Positions 26,538 to 35,301 of a stretch of DNA of 64,000 nt are shown here, in pieces. The notes under the pieces are model-generated. The model searched no databases. It was not told the origin of the DNA and saw only the letters and a list, made by a program, of their open reading frames with translations. Numbering within the stretch: the first letter of the stretch is position 1; each line of letters begins with the position of its first letter. The DNA comes from Akkermansiaceae bacterium. GTDB lineage: Bacteria; Verrucomicrobiota; Verrucomicrobiia; Verrucomicrobiales; DEV007. The DNA lies in assembly GCA_024233005.1 (NCBI GenBank), contig JACKQE010000001.1, positions 248,001 through 312,000 of the forward strand, written 5' to 3'. Position numbers and translations under genes: made by a program.

Positions 26538-27351
26538 TTTCGTGTCCTGGGTTGTTCAGGGCGAGCCGGGATTCCAGTTCAGCGGCGAGCTGGTCGAAGA
26601 TGAAAGCCGTGGCGGAGGGATGCCGCTGCAGCAGTGCGATCGGGACTCCGGCTTGGCTGGCTTGGAGAAATTCCCGGTCTCTGGGGATTTGGGCATCAAA
26701 AAACATGTGGCCGGGCAGCAGTTCGCGGAATTCGCGCTGCACTTCGAGTGAGACCGGGACCCCGGGTTCCACCATGGTGAGCACCACCCCGGCAATCATG
26801 GGAGCCTCTTTCCCCTGACCGGTGCGCAGCTGAGCCAGCGCGCGGAGCATGACCGGCAGGGTGCGAAGTCCCAGAGGATGGGCCAACTGGGGCAACAGAA
26901 GGTGGGAACCGGAACGCATCAGGCGGTAGGGCAGTCCCCGCACACCGGCCGGCGTGTCAACAATGACCACGTCCGGTCCAAGCGAGGTGTCCGAGGCCGC
27001 CGTGAAAATGGCCCGAAAACGATCTTGAAGATCAGGCTCCTGATCCAGCCGATCCATGATCGCCGGCTGTTGGGCGGCATGACCTGCCGGAAGAAATTTG
27101 AATTCCGGGAGACGGGTCCCAAGGAGCAGCGATTCCACGCGGACCCTGTCGATGTCCCGGTCCAGCGCCAGGTCGTAAAATCCCTGGGCGGTGGAGGCTT
27201 TCGTGCTCAGTGAGAATCCTGCGCCGCCGAGCGGATCGGCATCAATGAGGATAACCCTTCTCCCACGGCTCGCCAGAGCATAGGAGAGATTCACCGACAA
27301 GGTGGTCCGTCCGGTTCCTCCGTTTTGGCTGGCGATTACGAGGTGATTCAC
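26512..27351 (-). CDS. ParA/MinD-like ATPase with altered deviant Walker A
   Basis: 279 aa. The fold is clear: ASQNGGTGRTTLSVNLSYAL, IDADPLGGAG at 36-45 and VVIVDTPAGVRG near 130. The deviant Walker A reads N10-G-G-T-G-R15-T-T: the signature Lys that reaches across the dimer is Asn and the P-loop Lys is Arg. ATP binding or switching may therefore differ from ParA. ParA/MinD proteins position chromosomes, plasmids or protein clusters. The GTG at 27351 is used as start, with GGAGAGGG about 14 bases upstream. It is 3 kb from parB and its deviations argue against it being the main ParA. Confidence 0.82.
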   Translation of the reverse strand: MNHLVIASQNGGTGRTTLSVNLSYALASRGRRVILIDADPLGGAGFSLSTKASTAQGFYDLALDRDIDRVRVESLLLGTRLPEFKFLPAGHAAQQPAIMDRLDQEPDLQDRFRAIFTAASDTSLGPDVVIVDTPAGVRGLPYRLMRSGSHLLLPQLAHPLGLRTLPVMLRALAQLRTGQGKEAPMIAGVVLTMVEPGVPVSLEVQREFRELLPGHMFFDAQIPRDREFLQASQAGVPIALLQRHPSATAFIFDQLAAELESRLALNNPGHENEFTRLMD

Positions 27352-27524
27352 AATGACAACATTCCCTCTCCGTCCTGCGGGTATGGCAGACGCGGATCAC
27401 TAGAATACAGAATCACGGCCGACCTTCCATCTTTTTCGGTGCCGGCTTTGCTTTCATGCTCTCCCGAACCGCTCCTGTGGCGAATTCTTTTGGGGCAAAT
27501 CAAGAAAAGCAGGCATCACCAGCG

Positions 27525-28613
27525 TCAGCGAATCTTGGAGAGGATGAAGCGGGCCAGTTTTTCAGGTTCCCCGCCGGGGAGTAGGGGGGCCCCGACAGGC
27601 CAGTTGGCCCGGAGGTGTCGCTGCTCAGGGAACTGACCTGGCCGGAGGTGACGGACTTGCACCAACTGCCCATCCCGCCAGATCCAGGATCTGGGGCGGC
27701 AAGGGCCGACCAGCAAAGGATCACTCCAGGTGTGCAAAGAGATTACTCGATCCGTCAGCGCTGCGGCAAGGTGCATCGGGCCACTGTCCACACTGAGAGT
27801 CCAACAGGCTTGTCGCAGGACATGAATCAACTGCGGCAGGGTGGTCCGTCCGAGCAGACTCACCGCCCCTTCGGGAAGCAAGGTCACATCGAAATCTTCT
27901 CTGCTTGAGCCAACCACGACGACCCGAAGCCCTTCGGACACAGCCTCCTTGCAAAAGGCCAACACTTCGGACGGTTGGAGCGATTTTCCCGCTCCCCGGG
28001 AGAAAGGATGAATTGCCACCAAGGGTGCGGTTCCTGCCGGTAAGGCTTCCTCGGGCACGGGGTCTCCGGCGCCGAGGACAAATTGTGGCTCCTCCGGCAC
28101 GGGAATGCCCAATCCAGTGAGAAGACGCAAGTAACGGTGGACCGCATGAAGCTGGCGGTGGTCTGGGACTGGGATCCTCCGGTGGTAAGCCAGCCAAGCC
28201 AACTCCCGGGCTTCCCGGAATCCAGCGATGATCGGCGCTTTGGTGGATCTGGCGAGCACCGCGCTGCGGGCCAGGCCCTGGAAATCGAGCACCAAATCCG
28301 GTTCCTTGTCCGAAAGAGTGGACTGCATCCACTGCCAAGCGTTCCACCAGCCCGTGAGACCGCGGAATTCCTGCCTCGGAAAGGCCACGACTTCATCAAG
28401 GTGGGGATGTCCGAGCAGCAACGGAGCCCATTCCGTATTGACGATCCAACCCAAGGAGGCCTCAGGAAAGGCCGCGCGCAAAGCGGAAAGAGCCGGGAGG
28501 GTGTGGATGATGTCTCCCAGGGAGCTGGGTTTGACAATGAAAATTCGAGGCTCGTGGCTGGGAAAGCTGAGCGGTGGGCCTGGAGGAGGGAGGCTCACAG
28601 GATGATCTGGCAC
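27525..28613 (-). CDS. Glycosyltransferase family 9 (heptosyltransferase-like)
   Basis: 362 aa. Two Rossmann-like halves typical of WaaC/WaaF/WaaQ enzymes: IFIVKPSSLGDIIHTLPA near the N-terminus and the SVDSGPMHLAAAL donor-site motif near 285-297. Such enzymes transfer heptose from ADP-heptose to the LPS inner core at the cytoplasmic face of the inner membrane. The window also encodes GmhA and heptose kinase (50592-52204), which would supply the donor. The start is GTG at 28613, 9 bases after the phosphoesterase stop, so the two are probably cotranscribed. Exact acceptor unknown. Confidence 0.88.
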   Translation of the reverse strand: MPDHPVSLPPPGPPLSFPSHEPRIFIVKPSSLGDIIHTLPALSALRAAFPEASLGWIVNTEWAPLLLGHPHLDEVVAFPRQEFRGLTGWWNAWQWMQSTLSDKEPDLVLDFQGLARSAVLARSTKAPIIAGFREARELAWLAYHRRIPVPDHRQLHAVHRYLRLLTGLGIPVPEEPQFVLGAGDPVPEEALPAGTAPLVAIHPFSRGAGKSLQPSEVLAFCKEAVSEGLRVVVVGSSREDFDVTLLPEGAVSLLGRTTLPQLIHVLRQACWTLSVDSGPMHLAAALTDRVISLHTWSDPLLVGPCRPRSWIWRDGQLVQVRHLRPGQFPEQRHLRANWPVGAPLLPGGEPEKLARFILSKIR

Positions 28614-28622
28614 AGACAGCGT

Positions 28623-29345
28623 TTACTGCCCCACTGAGAGCCGATCTGCAAGGCGCTCGGGGAGACCCGCTTCGACGATCTTTTGTTGGGTCGTGGCGAG
28701 GTCGTATTCCAAGCGGTGGAGTCGGACGTGCTGGTGTTCCACATCATAAATAGTGTAGGCTGCCCGCCAGTCGCCATCTCTGGGCTGGCCAACGCTGCCG
28801 ACATTGATGAAATACTTTTTGCCCAGTTGGAGATGGACTTCGGTGTCAGGGTGCAACTCCACACTTTCACCCTTGACGTAAATTCTTGGCACATGGGTGT
28901 GCCCATAGAAGCAGAGCTGAGTGAACTGGTAACTGAAGCTCGCCATCGCATCGAATTTGTTGGTGACGTAACCCCAGTTCCCTGGAGTGTCGAGAGTGGC
29001 GTGAACGATGGTGAAGTCCCTCACCTGTCTCACGAGTTTGTTGGCCAGGAGCCAGTCGCGCTCTTCCTGGGTGAGTTGGTGGCGGGTCCATTCGAGGGCA
29101 TGCCGGGCGAGATGGTTGAGTCCTTCCAACTGGGTGTCCCCGGCGGCTTCCTCGTCGTGATTGCCCCGGACCACGGGGCATCCCAGATCCCGCACGATTC
29201 TCAGACATTCGCCGGGATTGGCATTGTAACCGACAATATCACCGATGCAGACGTAGTGGGTGCACTCCTGAGCCTCCGCGTCGGCAAGCACTGTTTGCAA
29301 TGCTTCCAAATTGGCGTGGATGTCTCCAAAAATTGCAAATTTCAT
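28623..29345 (-). CDS. Calcineurin-like metallophosphoesterase (YfcE type)
   Basis: 240 aa, cytoplasmic. All five dimetal motifs are present: GDIHANLEA at the very N-terminus, GDIVGY, GNHDEEA, and near the end GHTHVPR after a conserved HATLD. Small enzymes of this type act as phosphodiesterases or protein phosphatases; the substrate is unknown. ATG at 29345 puts the D-x-H strand at residue 7, as usual; the longer upstream frame adds 33 residues without family character. The next gene begins 9 bases downstream of its stop. Confidence 0.88.
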   Translation of the reverse strand: MKFAIFGDIHANLEALQTVLADAEAQECTHYVCIGDIVGYNANPGECLRIVRDLGCPVVRGNHDEEAAGDTQLEGLNHLARHALEWTRHQLTQEERDWLLANKLVRQVRDFTIVHATLDTPGNWGYVTNKFDAMASFSYQFTQLCFYGHTHVPRIYVKGESVELHPDTEVHLQLGKKYFINVGSVGQPRDGDWRAAYTIYDVEHQHVRLHRLEYDLATTQQKIVEAGLPERLADRLSVGQ

Positions 29346-29468
29346 TACCGTCGGGGATCTGGGAAGGGGAATGGACGGCTGGGGGCCAAGCAAAACGACA
29401 GCCTTCAAGGAAGCACAGGAACTCTGAATGGCAATGGCTGCCACTCCTTTTTTACGTCCCGCGAGCCT

Positions 29469-30422
29469 TCAAGGTTTCACAGATTCCACTTTTTGAGGCG
29501 CCAGAAGCCTTTCCACCATCAACGTGGCGGTCCGGCCCACCATGTTCAGGCTGAGAGGATCGATGCGTTCCAAGGTGTCTTCCCGGGTGTGCCACTGCGG
29601 ATAATTCATATCGATCAGATCGATGGTGGGCACTCCGGCGGCAATCAGGGGCACATGGTCATCGATCAAGGATCCGGGGTGAAACCCGAAATGATCCTTG
29701 TAGCCAAGATCATCGGACGCTTGGAAAAGTTTTTTCGCGAGTGCCGAGGGGGTGTCCTGGGGAATGGAGACCCGGACACCTCGATGGCCGATGAGATCCA
29801 GCAGAACCCCCCAGCGTGGTCTCAGTGGCGGATCCCAGCGGCGCAGGACACTGGCATAGTATCGGCTGCCATAGAGCCCGTCGGCAGCGTCGAACTTCAC
29901 CAAGGCCTCTTCACCGTCAAAGAGGACGATTTCCAACTTGGCGGCAAGTTTGGGTTTGTTGGCCAGGAGGCGCGCCATTTCCAGCACCACGCCCAGACTG
30001 GAGCCGGGATCATTGGCTCCGACAAAGGGGTAATCATCCACCGTTTTGGTGTCGTAGTGGGAAAGCAGCAAACCGCTCACCGGCCGATCCCACAAGGGGA
30101 CTCCCTCGGCGTTCCCTCCGTCGAAACGGTAACGGAGGTTCACAAACTCCAGTTTGCCCCGGGGGGTTTCCTCTTGGAAGACCTGACGCTGGGCCTGCCA
30201 GCCCCAGGTGGTGAGTTTGTCGTCCAGCCAACGGCGGGAAGCGTCCAGCGCCGGCGATCCCGCCGGACGGGGGCCCATGGCAACAATGTCCGCCACATGG
30301 CGGTGGGCGTTTGGCCCGGAAAACTCGACATGGAGAGTCGGATGGTCTCCGGAGCAACTCGCCAGACCCGCCAGAAAGGAGATCCAGACCACCCGGGAGG
30401 TGGTCCATGGGAGGCAATTCAT
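29469..30422 (-). CDS. M28 zinc enzyme, glutaminyl-cyclase-like lipoprotein
   Basis: 317 aa. Signal peptide with a lipobox-like L-A-S-C23. The M28 aminopeptidase fold carries SHYDTK, GANDPGSSLGVVLEMAR, LFDGEEAL, DLIGHRG, DDHVPL and PQWHTREDT, matching the metal-ligand order of glutaminyl-peptide cyclotransferases (single Zn form) more than of plain aminopeptidases. The enzyme should face the periplasm and convert N-terminal Gln to pyroglutamate. Its start overlaps the parB stop by 4 bases, so it is translated from the same message. Confidence 0.82.
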   Translation of the reverse strand: MNCLPWTTSRVVWISFLAGLASCSGDHPTLHVEFSGPNAHRHVADIVAMGPRPAGSPALDASRRWLDDKLTTWGWQAQRQVFQEETPRGKLEFVNLRYRFDGGNAEGVPLWDRPVSGLLLSHYDTKTVDDYPFVGANDPGSSLGVVLEMARLLANKPKLAAKLEIVLFDGEEALVKFDAADGLYGSRYYASVLRRWDPPLRPRWGVLLDLIGHRGVRVSIPQDTPSALAKKLFQASDDLGYKDHFGFHPGSLIDDHVPLIAAGVPTIDLIDMNYPQWHTREDTLERIDPLSLNMVGRTATLMVERLLAPQKVESVKP

Positions 30423-31345
30423 TCTGAAGGAAGTCCGAGCAGTTGGAGGATGCGGTCGAGGTCTTCGTTGCCGTAGTATTCGATTTCGATCCGGCCTTTT
30501 TTGTCCCCGTGCACAATGTTGACATTGGTGGAGAAGCGCTGCCGGAAACGGTCTTGCAGATCACGCAAAAAATGATCGACAGGCTTGGGGGGCTTGCCGT
30601 CGCCGCCGTCGTTCTTGCTGGTCAAACGTCCCGCCAAGTGTTGCGCGACGAGGCGCTCTGTCGCCCGCACATTGAGTTTTTTGCGGACGACGATATCGGC
30701 GATGAGTTTTTGCTCTTCCCTGTTCTTGATACCGAGGATGGCCTTGGCATGGCCGGAGGAAAGGATGCCCTGCGACAACATAGCCTGAAGGGAGGTGTCC
30801 AACTCCAGCAACCGCATCGCATTCGAGACCGTGGCCCGGTTTTTTCCGACCCGCTGCGCAATCTCTTCCTGTTTGAGACCGAACTCGCGGGCGAGGCGGG
30901 CATAGGCTTCCGCTTCTTCCACGGGGTTCAGGTCTTCGCGCTGGAGGTTTTCGATCAGCGCCAGTTCAAGTACTTCTTTGTCCGAGGCCCCGCGGGAGAT
31001 GACGGGCACCTCGGCCAGCTCCAATTTTTGGCAAGCCCGCCACCGGCGTTCTCCGGCGATGAGCTCGAGTCGACCGCCGACTTCGCGGACAATCAGAGGC
31101 TGGATGATGCCGTGCTCGCGGATGGACTCGACCAGTCCCGCAAGCTGTTCTTCATCAAACCGTTTTCGGGGCTGGAAAGGGCTGGGAACGATCTGGGAAA
31201 GCGCGACATGACGCACGCGCTCCCCTGTCACCGTGTCGGTGTGAAATTGGTTGCTCCCCCCGTCACCTTCCTGCCGCACCGGCACGGTGCCAGGAGCGCG
31301 GATGAGGGCGTCCAAGCCCCTGCCCAAACCTTTTTTGTTCAACAT
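30419..31345 (-). CDS. parB: Chromosome partitioning protein ParB
   Basis: 308 aa. N-terminal KKGLGRGLDALI box (4-15), the CTPase/ParB-N motifs GERRWRA (98-104) and ENLQREDLNP (132-141), a helix-turn-helix (about 155-180, 'QEEIAQRVGKNRATVSNAMR') and a C-terminal dimer domain ending LDRILQLLGL. ParB binds parS sites and spreads as a CTP clamp. ATG at 31345 starts the usual MxxKKGLGRGL; a TTG at 31378 is possible. No ParA of normal sequence lies next to it and no parS-like 16-mer was noticed nearby. It follows the glutaredoxin gene by 29 bases. Confidence 0.93.
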   Translation of the reverse strand: MLNKKGLGRGLDALIRAPGTVPVRQEGDGGSNQFHTDTVTGERVRHVALSQIVPSPFQPRKRFDEEQLAGLVESIREHGIIQPLIVREVGGRLELIAGERRWRACQKLELAEVPVISRGASDKEVLELALIENLQREDLNPVEEAEAYARLAREFGLKQEEIAQRVGKNRATVSNAMRLLELDTSLQAMLSQGILSSGHAKAILGIKNREEQKLIADIVVRKKLNVRATERLVAQHLAGRLTSKNDGGDGKPPKPVDHFLRDLQDRFRQRFSTNVNIVHGDKKGRIEIEYYGNEDLDRILQLLGLPSE

Positions 31346-31374
31346 CACGGGTGATCGGAAATCTTTTCCTTGGA

Positions 31375-31737
31375 TCAATCAACCAAGCGGATGCCGGAGA
31401 CGGCGGCGCGTTGCATGGCGAGGTGTTGCTCGTCGGTGCAAGAGGAGTCGATCGGGGCATCTGGAATCGCGTCGTTCTCGACCAGCAACCCCTGCTCCAG
31501 CAGCCAGTTCTCAATCTCAGCACCGCTCACGTCCGCGAGCATTTGACCGTTGATTTCGACACAGGGAGAAAGGGGTTGACCGCTTTTGTGCTCCATTTCC
31601 CAGCGAAAGGCCGGATTTTTGATGATATCCTTCTCTTCAAAGGCGAGGCCATATTTCCGGAAGATGGCGCGAACGCCCTCACTCCAACCACAATGGGTTT
31701 TCAGGTAGGCGGTGATGGTGAGTTCCGGATGTTCCAT
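31375..31737 (-). CDS. Monothiol glutaredoxin-like protein
   Basis: 120 aa. Thioredoxin fold with the active site C16-G-W-S, the monothiol form (CGFS type), and the cis-Pro segment LSPCVEINGQML near 56. CGFS-type proteins carry or transfer [2Fe-2S] clusters. The C-terminal 30 residues with an extra Cys are unusual for the family. ATG at 31737 was chosen because it begins the first beta-strand. It is divergent from efp across 251 bases and is likely the first gene of the parB message. Confidence 0.85.
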   Translation of the reverse strand: MEHPELTITAYLKTHCGWSEGVRAIFRKYGLAFEEKDIIKNPAFRWEMEHKSGQPLSPCVEINGQMLADVSGAEIENWLLEQGLLVENDAIPDAPIDSSCTDEQHLAMQRAAVSGIRLVD

Positions 31738-31950
31738 GGTGGTGTGGTTGGGTTGGTGGAGAGAATTTGGGGAAGAGGCACCGACCGGATGTCCGGTGGT
31801 GGAGCATGCTACAGTCAGAGGGCAGTCCATGCAACCGCCGGGACGTGTCATCCTGCAGGGAAGGGCGAGAAAAGTTTTCCGCTCGGTCCCGAGAGGGCGA
31901 ATTTTTTTTTCAGAGGCACCGTGCAGAGCCGTCCCACCGGGAGGAGGTGC

Positions 31951-31979
31951 TTGCAAAATCATCATTTTCCGCTTATATC
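31951..31979 (+). promoter_or_regulatory. Probable sigma-70-type promoter of efp
   Basis: TTGCAA at 31951-31956 and TATATC at 31974-31979 are separated by exactly 17 bases, the best promoter match noticed in the window. The -10 ends only 9 bases before the efp ATG at 31989, so transcription would begin at or next to the start codon. No Shine-Dalgarno lies in between, consistent with a leaderless or nearly leaderless message. Confidence 0.6.
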
Positions 31980-31988
31980 AGCGTCCTC

Positions 31989-32555
31989 ATGGCTAATACC
32001 CCCGTCATCAATCTCCGCAAAGGCCACGCCGTCAGGCACAATGGCGACGTCTGCATCGTCACTGCCACAGAACTGAAAACGCCGCCCCGCATGGCTTCCT
32101 ATGTGCAGATGTCGATTCGCAGCCTTGCCTCGGGACGCGTTCACAACCTGAGGATGACCTCCAATGAGTCCCTTGATTCGGTCAACATGAACCGGCAGGA
32201 GTATGAACTCAGCTACACCGATGGGGAGGGATACCATTTCATGCATCCGGAGACTTTCGAGGATGTCGTGGTCAGCAATGCCATGGTCGAACCAGTGAAG
32301 AATTACCTGATCGAAGGCCAGAAGTACACCATCCTGTTTGCCGACGAAAAAGTAGCCACCATTGAGCTGCCCGCCTCCATGATTCTCACTGTGACGGAGT
32401 CGGCCGAAGGCATCAAAGGGGACTCTTCCAGCAATGTCTTCAAACCCGCGACTTTGGAAACCGGTCTGGTCGTGCAAGTGCCCCTTTTCGTCAAAGAAGG
32501 TGACAAAATCAGCGTGAAGACTGAAGATGGATCCTATCTCGGTCGGGCCAACTGA
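31989..32555 (+). CDS. efp: Translation elongation factor P
   Basis: 188 aa, three beta-barrel domains. Landmarks are LRKGHAVRHNG, the loop ELKTPPRMASYVQM, HFMHPETFEDV, KPATLETGLVVQVPLFV and the end EDGSYLGRAN. EF-P enters the ribosomal E site and rescues stalling at proline runs. Aligning by eye to E. coli, the modified Lys34 at the loop tip is Arg34 here, so the lysine-directed modification (EpmA/EpmB) cannot apply; an arginine-directed one (EarP rhamnosylation) or none is possible. It stands alone between its promoter and a strong terminator. Confidence 0.95.
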   Translation: MANTPVINLRKGHAVRHNGDVCIVTATELKTPPRMASYVQMSIRSLASGRVHNLRMTSNESLDSVNMNRQEYELSYTDGEGYHFMHPETFEDVVVSNAMVEPVKNYLIEGQKYTILFADEKVATIELPASMILTVTESAEGIKGDSSSNVFKPATLETGLVVQVPLFVKEGDKISVKTEDGSYLGRAN

Positions 32556-32586
32556 TCGTCCTGCGTCTGACAATTCCTGAAACAGG

Positions 32587-32611
32587 GGCCCGGAAGTTTC
32601 CGGGCCTTTTT
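32587..32611 (+). terminator. Rho-independent terminator of efp
   Basis: A perfect 8-9 bp stem, GGCCCGGA (32587-32594) with TCCGGGCC (32599-32606), is followed directly by TTTTT (32607-32611). It lies 31 bases after the efp stop and also faces the convergent ThuA gene. Confidence 0.88.
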
Positions 32612-32637
32612 CCTATTCGGAACTCCCCTGAGTGCCG

Positions 32638-33573
32638 TTATTTCTTCGTCTTGTCGTCCAGGTTCCGTTTCAAGTCCGCCTCGGTTACGCTGGAGGGCAC
32701 CCCCTCTGCGGGGACTTCGACCTTCGCCACCCAAAGCAGAGCGTTGAGCATCAGTTTCCTGAAGTCGTCATTGCCCCAGTTCAGATGAAAATGTCCACCG
32801 GTGAAGCCGAAACCGCGCCCACCGTCCGGCCGCTCCACGGCCCACATCATGGCCTCCGCGAGGCCCTTCTCCGCTTGGATGTGTGGATAGGGGCCTTTGG
32901 GGTAGACATAGGGCCCGTCGCGAGTTGCGTCAGGGGGAGTGGCCACAAGAATCGGCACAAAACTGGTCCCCGCATCCTGGGCGGCCTTCGTGCCATCTTC
33001 GAAGGCCGGACGGAATCTCATGTTGATGTACCATTCGTCCTTGATCTGAAACGGCTTCACGCCCCGCGTGATCGGGTGCTGGGGGAATGACGCAAAGGTT
33101 GGTTCCCACATCGGATTGCACGAGTAACTGTTTTCGTAAAAGCCACCGATCCAGGATTTGAATTCCGTCCCCGCCTGGCTGGGAACGACTTCGACCCCAT
33201 AGTGCATGCAGCCGAATCCCACTCCCCTGGCGACCAGCTTGCGCAGGGTCTCTAGATGGTCCCCTTGAACCGCCGGATGTCCCGCCCCACCATCGGCATA
33301 AATAACTACCGCATCCGCGTCGGCAAAGGTGGATTCGTTTTTTACCCAGCCCATTTCGTGGCGCTCCACCACCAAGCCGGGAACTCCCTGAAGGCATTGC
33401 TCCAAAACCGTCGTCCCGGCCCGGAATTCATGCATCAAGGGGGGATGCGAGGGTTTTCCAGCAATCAGGACGAGCTTTTTTTTGCCGTCGGGTGTCGAGG
33501 CTTGGCTGGTCAGGCCGGGACCGAAGCAAAGCAGGAGGGAAAGAAAAATCGGGATCGGGGAGGGAAGTTTCAT
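32638..33573 (-). CDS. Secreted ThuA-like protein
   Basis: 311 aa with a signal peptide (about 1-25). The flavodoxin/glutamine-amidotransferase-like fold of ThuA (trehalose utilisation) is visible in KKLVLIAGKPSHPP, ADAVVIYADGGAGHP, GVGFGCMHYGVEV and the late GGHFHLNWGND. The catalytic role is undefined; related genes often sit beside DUF1080 and dehydrogenase genes of PVC bacteria in sugar-oxidation clusters. Divergent from the sulfatase at 33703. Confidence 0.82.
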   Translation of the reverse strand: MKLPSPIPIFLSLLLCFGPGLTSQASTPDGKKKLVLIAGKPSHPPLMHEFRAGTTVLEQCLQGVPGLVVERHEMGWVKNESTFADADAVVIYADGGAGHPAVQGDHLETLRKLVARGVGFGCMHYGVEVVPSQAGTEFKSWIGGFYENSYSCNPMWEPTFASFPQHPITRGVKPFQIKDEWYINMRFRPAFEDGTKAAQDAGTSFVPILVATPPDATRDGPYVYPKGPYPHIQAEKGLAEAMMWAVERPDGGRGFGFTGGHFHLNWGNDDFRKLMLNALLWVAKVEVPAEGVPSSVTEADLKRNLDDKTKK

Positions 33574-33702
33574 GGGGAAGTCGTCTGTCCACCCTCGCCA
33601 TGCCGGAGCGTTGCGTCAAGAGGGGAAGGCCGGCCGGAAGAAGGTGGTCCCCGGGGTGAAAAACGCTTTTCTTCATCCGTGTTTCAGGGCACGATCAAAG
33701 CC

Positions 33703-35301
33703 ATGAAGCGTTGTCCCCTGCTGATTCTCCTGACACTAACGATCGGTCTGCCTTCTCTCAGGGCGGTGGAATCTCCTCCCAACATAGTCTTCATTCTCTG
33801 CGATGATCTGGGTTACGGAGATGTGCAGTGTCTCAATCCGGAGGGGAAAATCAAGACGCCCCATTTTGACGCCATCGCCCGGCGAGGCATGACGTTCACC
33901 GATGCCCACAGTTCCTCCGCCGTCTGCACCCCGACCCGTTATGGGGTGATCACCGGACGCTACAATTGGCGTTCCCGGCTTCAGAGCGGTGTGCTGGGGG
34001 GGCTGAGTCCTCGCCTGATCGAGGAAGGACGTGAAACGGTGGCTTCGCTGCTGAAATCCCGCGGCTACCACACCGCCTGCGTCGGCAAATGGCACCTTGG
34101 CATGGATTGGGTGAAGTTTTCCGGAAAGGAAGTCAGCGATTTGAACATCGAAAAAGCGGACCAAGTCAACAGCGTCGACTTCACCCAGCCGGCCTCCAAT
34201 GGTCCCACCAGCCTTGGATTCGACGAGTACTTCGGTATCAGCGCGTCCCTCGACATGGTGCCCTATGTCTTCATCGAAAATGATCACGTCATTGCCAATC
34301 CCACCGAGACCATGAAACTGGAAATGAATGCCGGGGATCGGAAATCGTTTTCTCGCGAAGGACCGGGAGCTCCAGGTTTCCGCGGCGAGGACGTCCTTCC
34401 CACACTCACCAAACGGGCGGTGGGCATCATCGAGCGCCAGGCTGCCCCCGCGAAGGATGGTCATCCGTTTTTCCTCTACCTGCCGTTGGCCTCTCCTCAC
34501 ACCCCGATCCTGCCATCCGCGGAGTGGCGCGGAAAATCCGGCATCAGCCTCTACGCCGATTTCGTCATGGAGACGGACGATGCCATCGGAAAGGTTTCCC
34601 GGGCACTTGAATCCAGTGGTCTCGCGGAAAACACGCTCCTTATCGTGACCAGTGACAACGGGTGCTCACCAAGCGCCAATTTCCCCCAATTGGCGGAGCA
34701 CGGGCACAATCCGAGTTACCACTTCCGCGGTCACAAGGCCGACATTTTTGACGGCGGGCACCGTGTGCCCTATTTGGCTCAGTGGCCTGCCGTGATCAAA
34801 CCCGGGAGCCATTATGATCACCTTGTCGGACTGTGGGATCTGATGGCCACGGCGGCGGAGATCACTGGAGCCCCGCTTTCGGAGAATGCGGGGGAGGACA
34901 GCGTCAGTCTGTTGCCGGTGTTCCGTGGTGCGACCGACCAGCCGGTGCGCGACCACCTCATCCATCATAGCATCAATGGCAGCTTCTCGATTCGTCAGGG
35001 TCAGTGGAAACTGGAACTTTGTCCCGATTCCGGTGGCTGGAGTGAGCCGCGACCGGGCAATCCCAACGCCAAGAAAAAGGCCGCCGCCGGGAAGCCGGCA
35101 GCAGTATTGCCCCCCTTGCAGCTCTACGATCTGAGCCAGGACATCGGGGAAAAAAACAACGTGGCGGCTGACCACCCCGAAATCGTGACCCGCCTCATCG
35201 GCTTGCTCGAAAAGGACGTGCGTGACGGTCGGAGCACGCCCGGCACCCCCCAGAAAAACACCGTCGATCCCAATCTCTGGAAATTCTCTCCCCGGCCTTA
35301 G
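33703..35301 (+). CDS. Exported sulfatase (type I)
   Basis: 532 aa with a signal peptide (1-21). CDDLGYGD holds metal ligands D34-D35; the formylglycine site is C75-T-P-T-R, followed by YGVITGRYNWRS as in arylsulfatase A-like enzymes; GKWHLGM and TSDNGCSP are intact. A His-rich 'RGHKADIFDGGHRVP' region marks the substrate side. ATG at 33703 starts the signal peptide; the frame is open far upstream but overlaps the divergent ThuA gene. The stop overlaps the convergent Tm-1-like gene by 4 bases. Confidence 0.93.
   Translation: MKRCPLLILLTLTIGLPSLRAVESPPNIVFILCDDLGYGDVQCLNPEGKIKTPHFDAIARRGMTFTDAHSSSAVCTPTRYGVITGRYNWRSRLQSGVLGGLSPRLIEEGRETVASLLKSRGYHTACVGKWHLGMDWVKFSGKEVSDLNIEKADQVNSVDFTQPASNGPTSLGFDEYFGISASLDMVPYVFIENDHVIANPTETMKLEMNAGDRKSFSREGPGAPGFRGEDVLPTLTKRAVGIIERQAAPAKDGHPFFLYLPLASPHTPILPSAEWRGKSGISLYADFVMETDDAIGKVSRALESSGLAENTLLIVTSDNGCSPSANFPQLAEHGHNPSYHFRGHKADIFDGGHRVPYLAQWPAVIKPGSHYDHLVGLWDLMATAAEITGAPLSENAGEDSVSLLPVFRGATDQPVRDHLIHHSINGSFSIRQGQWKLELCPDSGGWSEPRPGNPNAKKKAAAGKPAAVLPPLQLYDLSQDIGEKNNVAADHPEIVTRLIGLLEKDVRDGRSTPGTPQKNTVDPNLWKFSPRP

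Noticed and set aside
28683..30476. Open frame of about 600 codons opposite the phosphoesterase and M28 genes
   Set aside because: Shadow of two well supported minus-strand genes.
31880..31911. CTCGG/CCGAG hairpin followed by a T9 tract between glutaredoxin and efp
   Set aside because: The stem is only five pairs, eight bases separate it from the T-run, and no plus-strand gene lies upstream to terminate.
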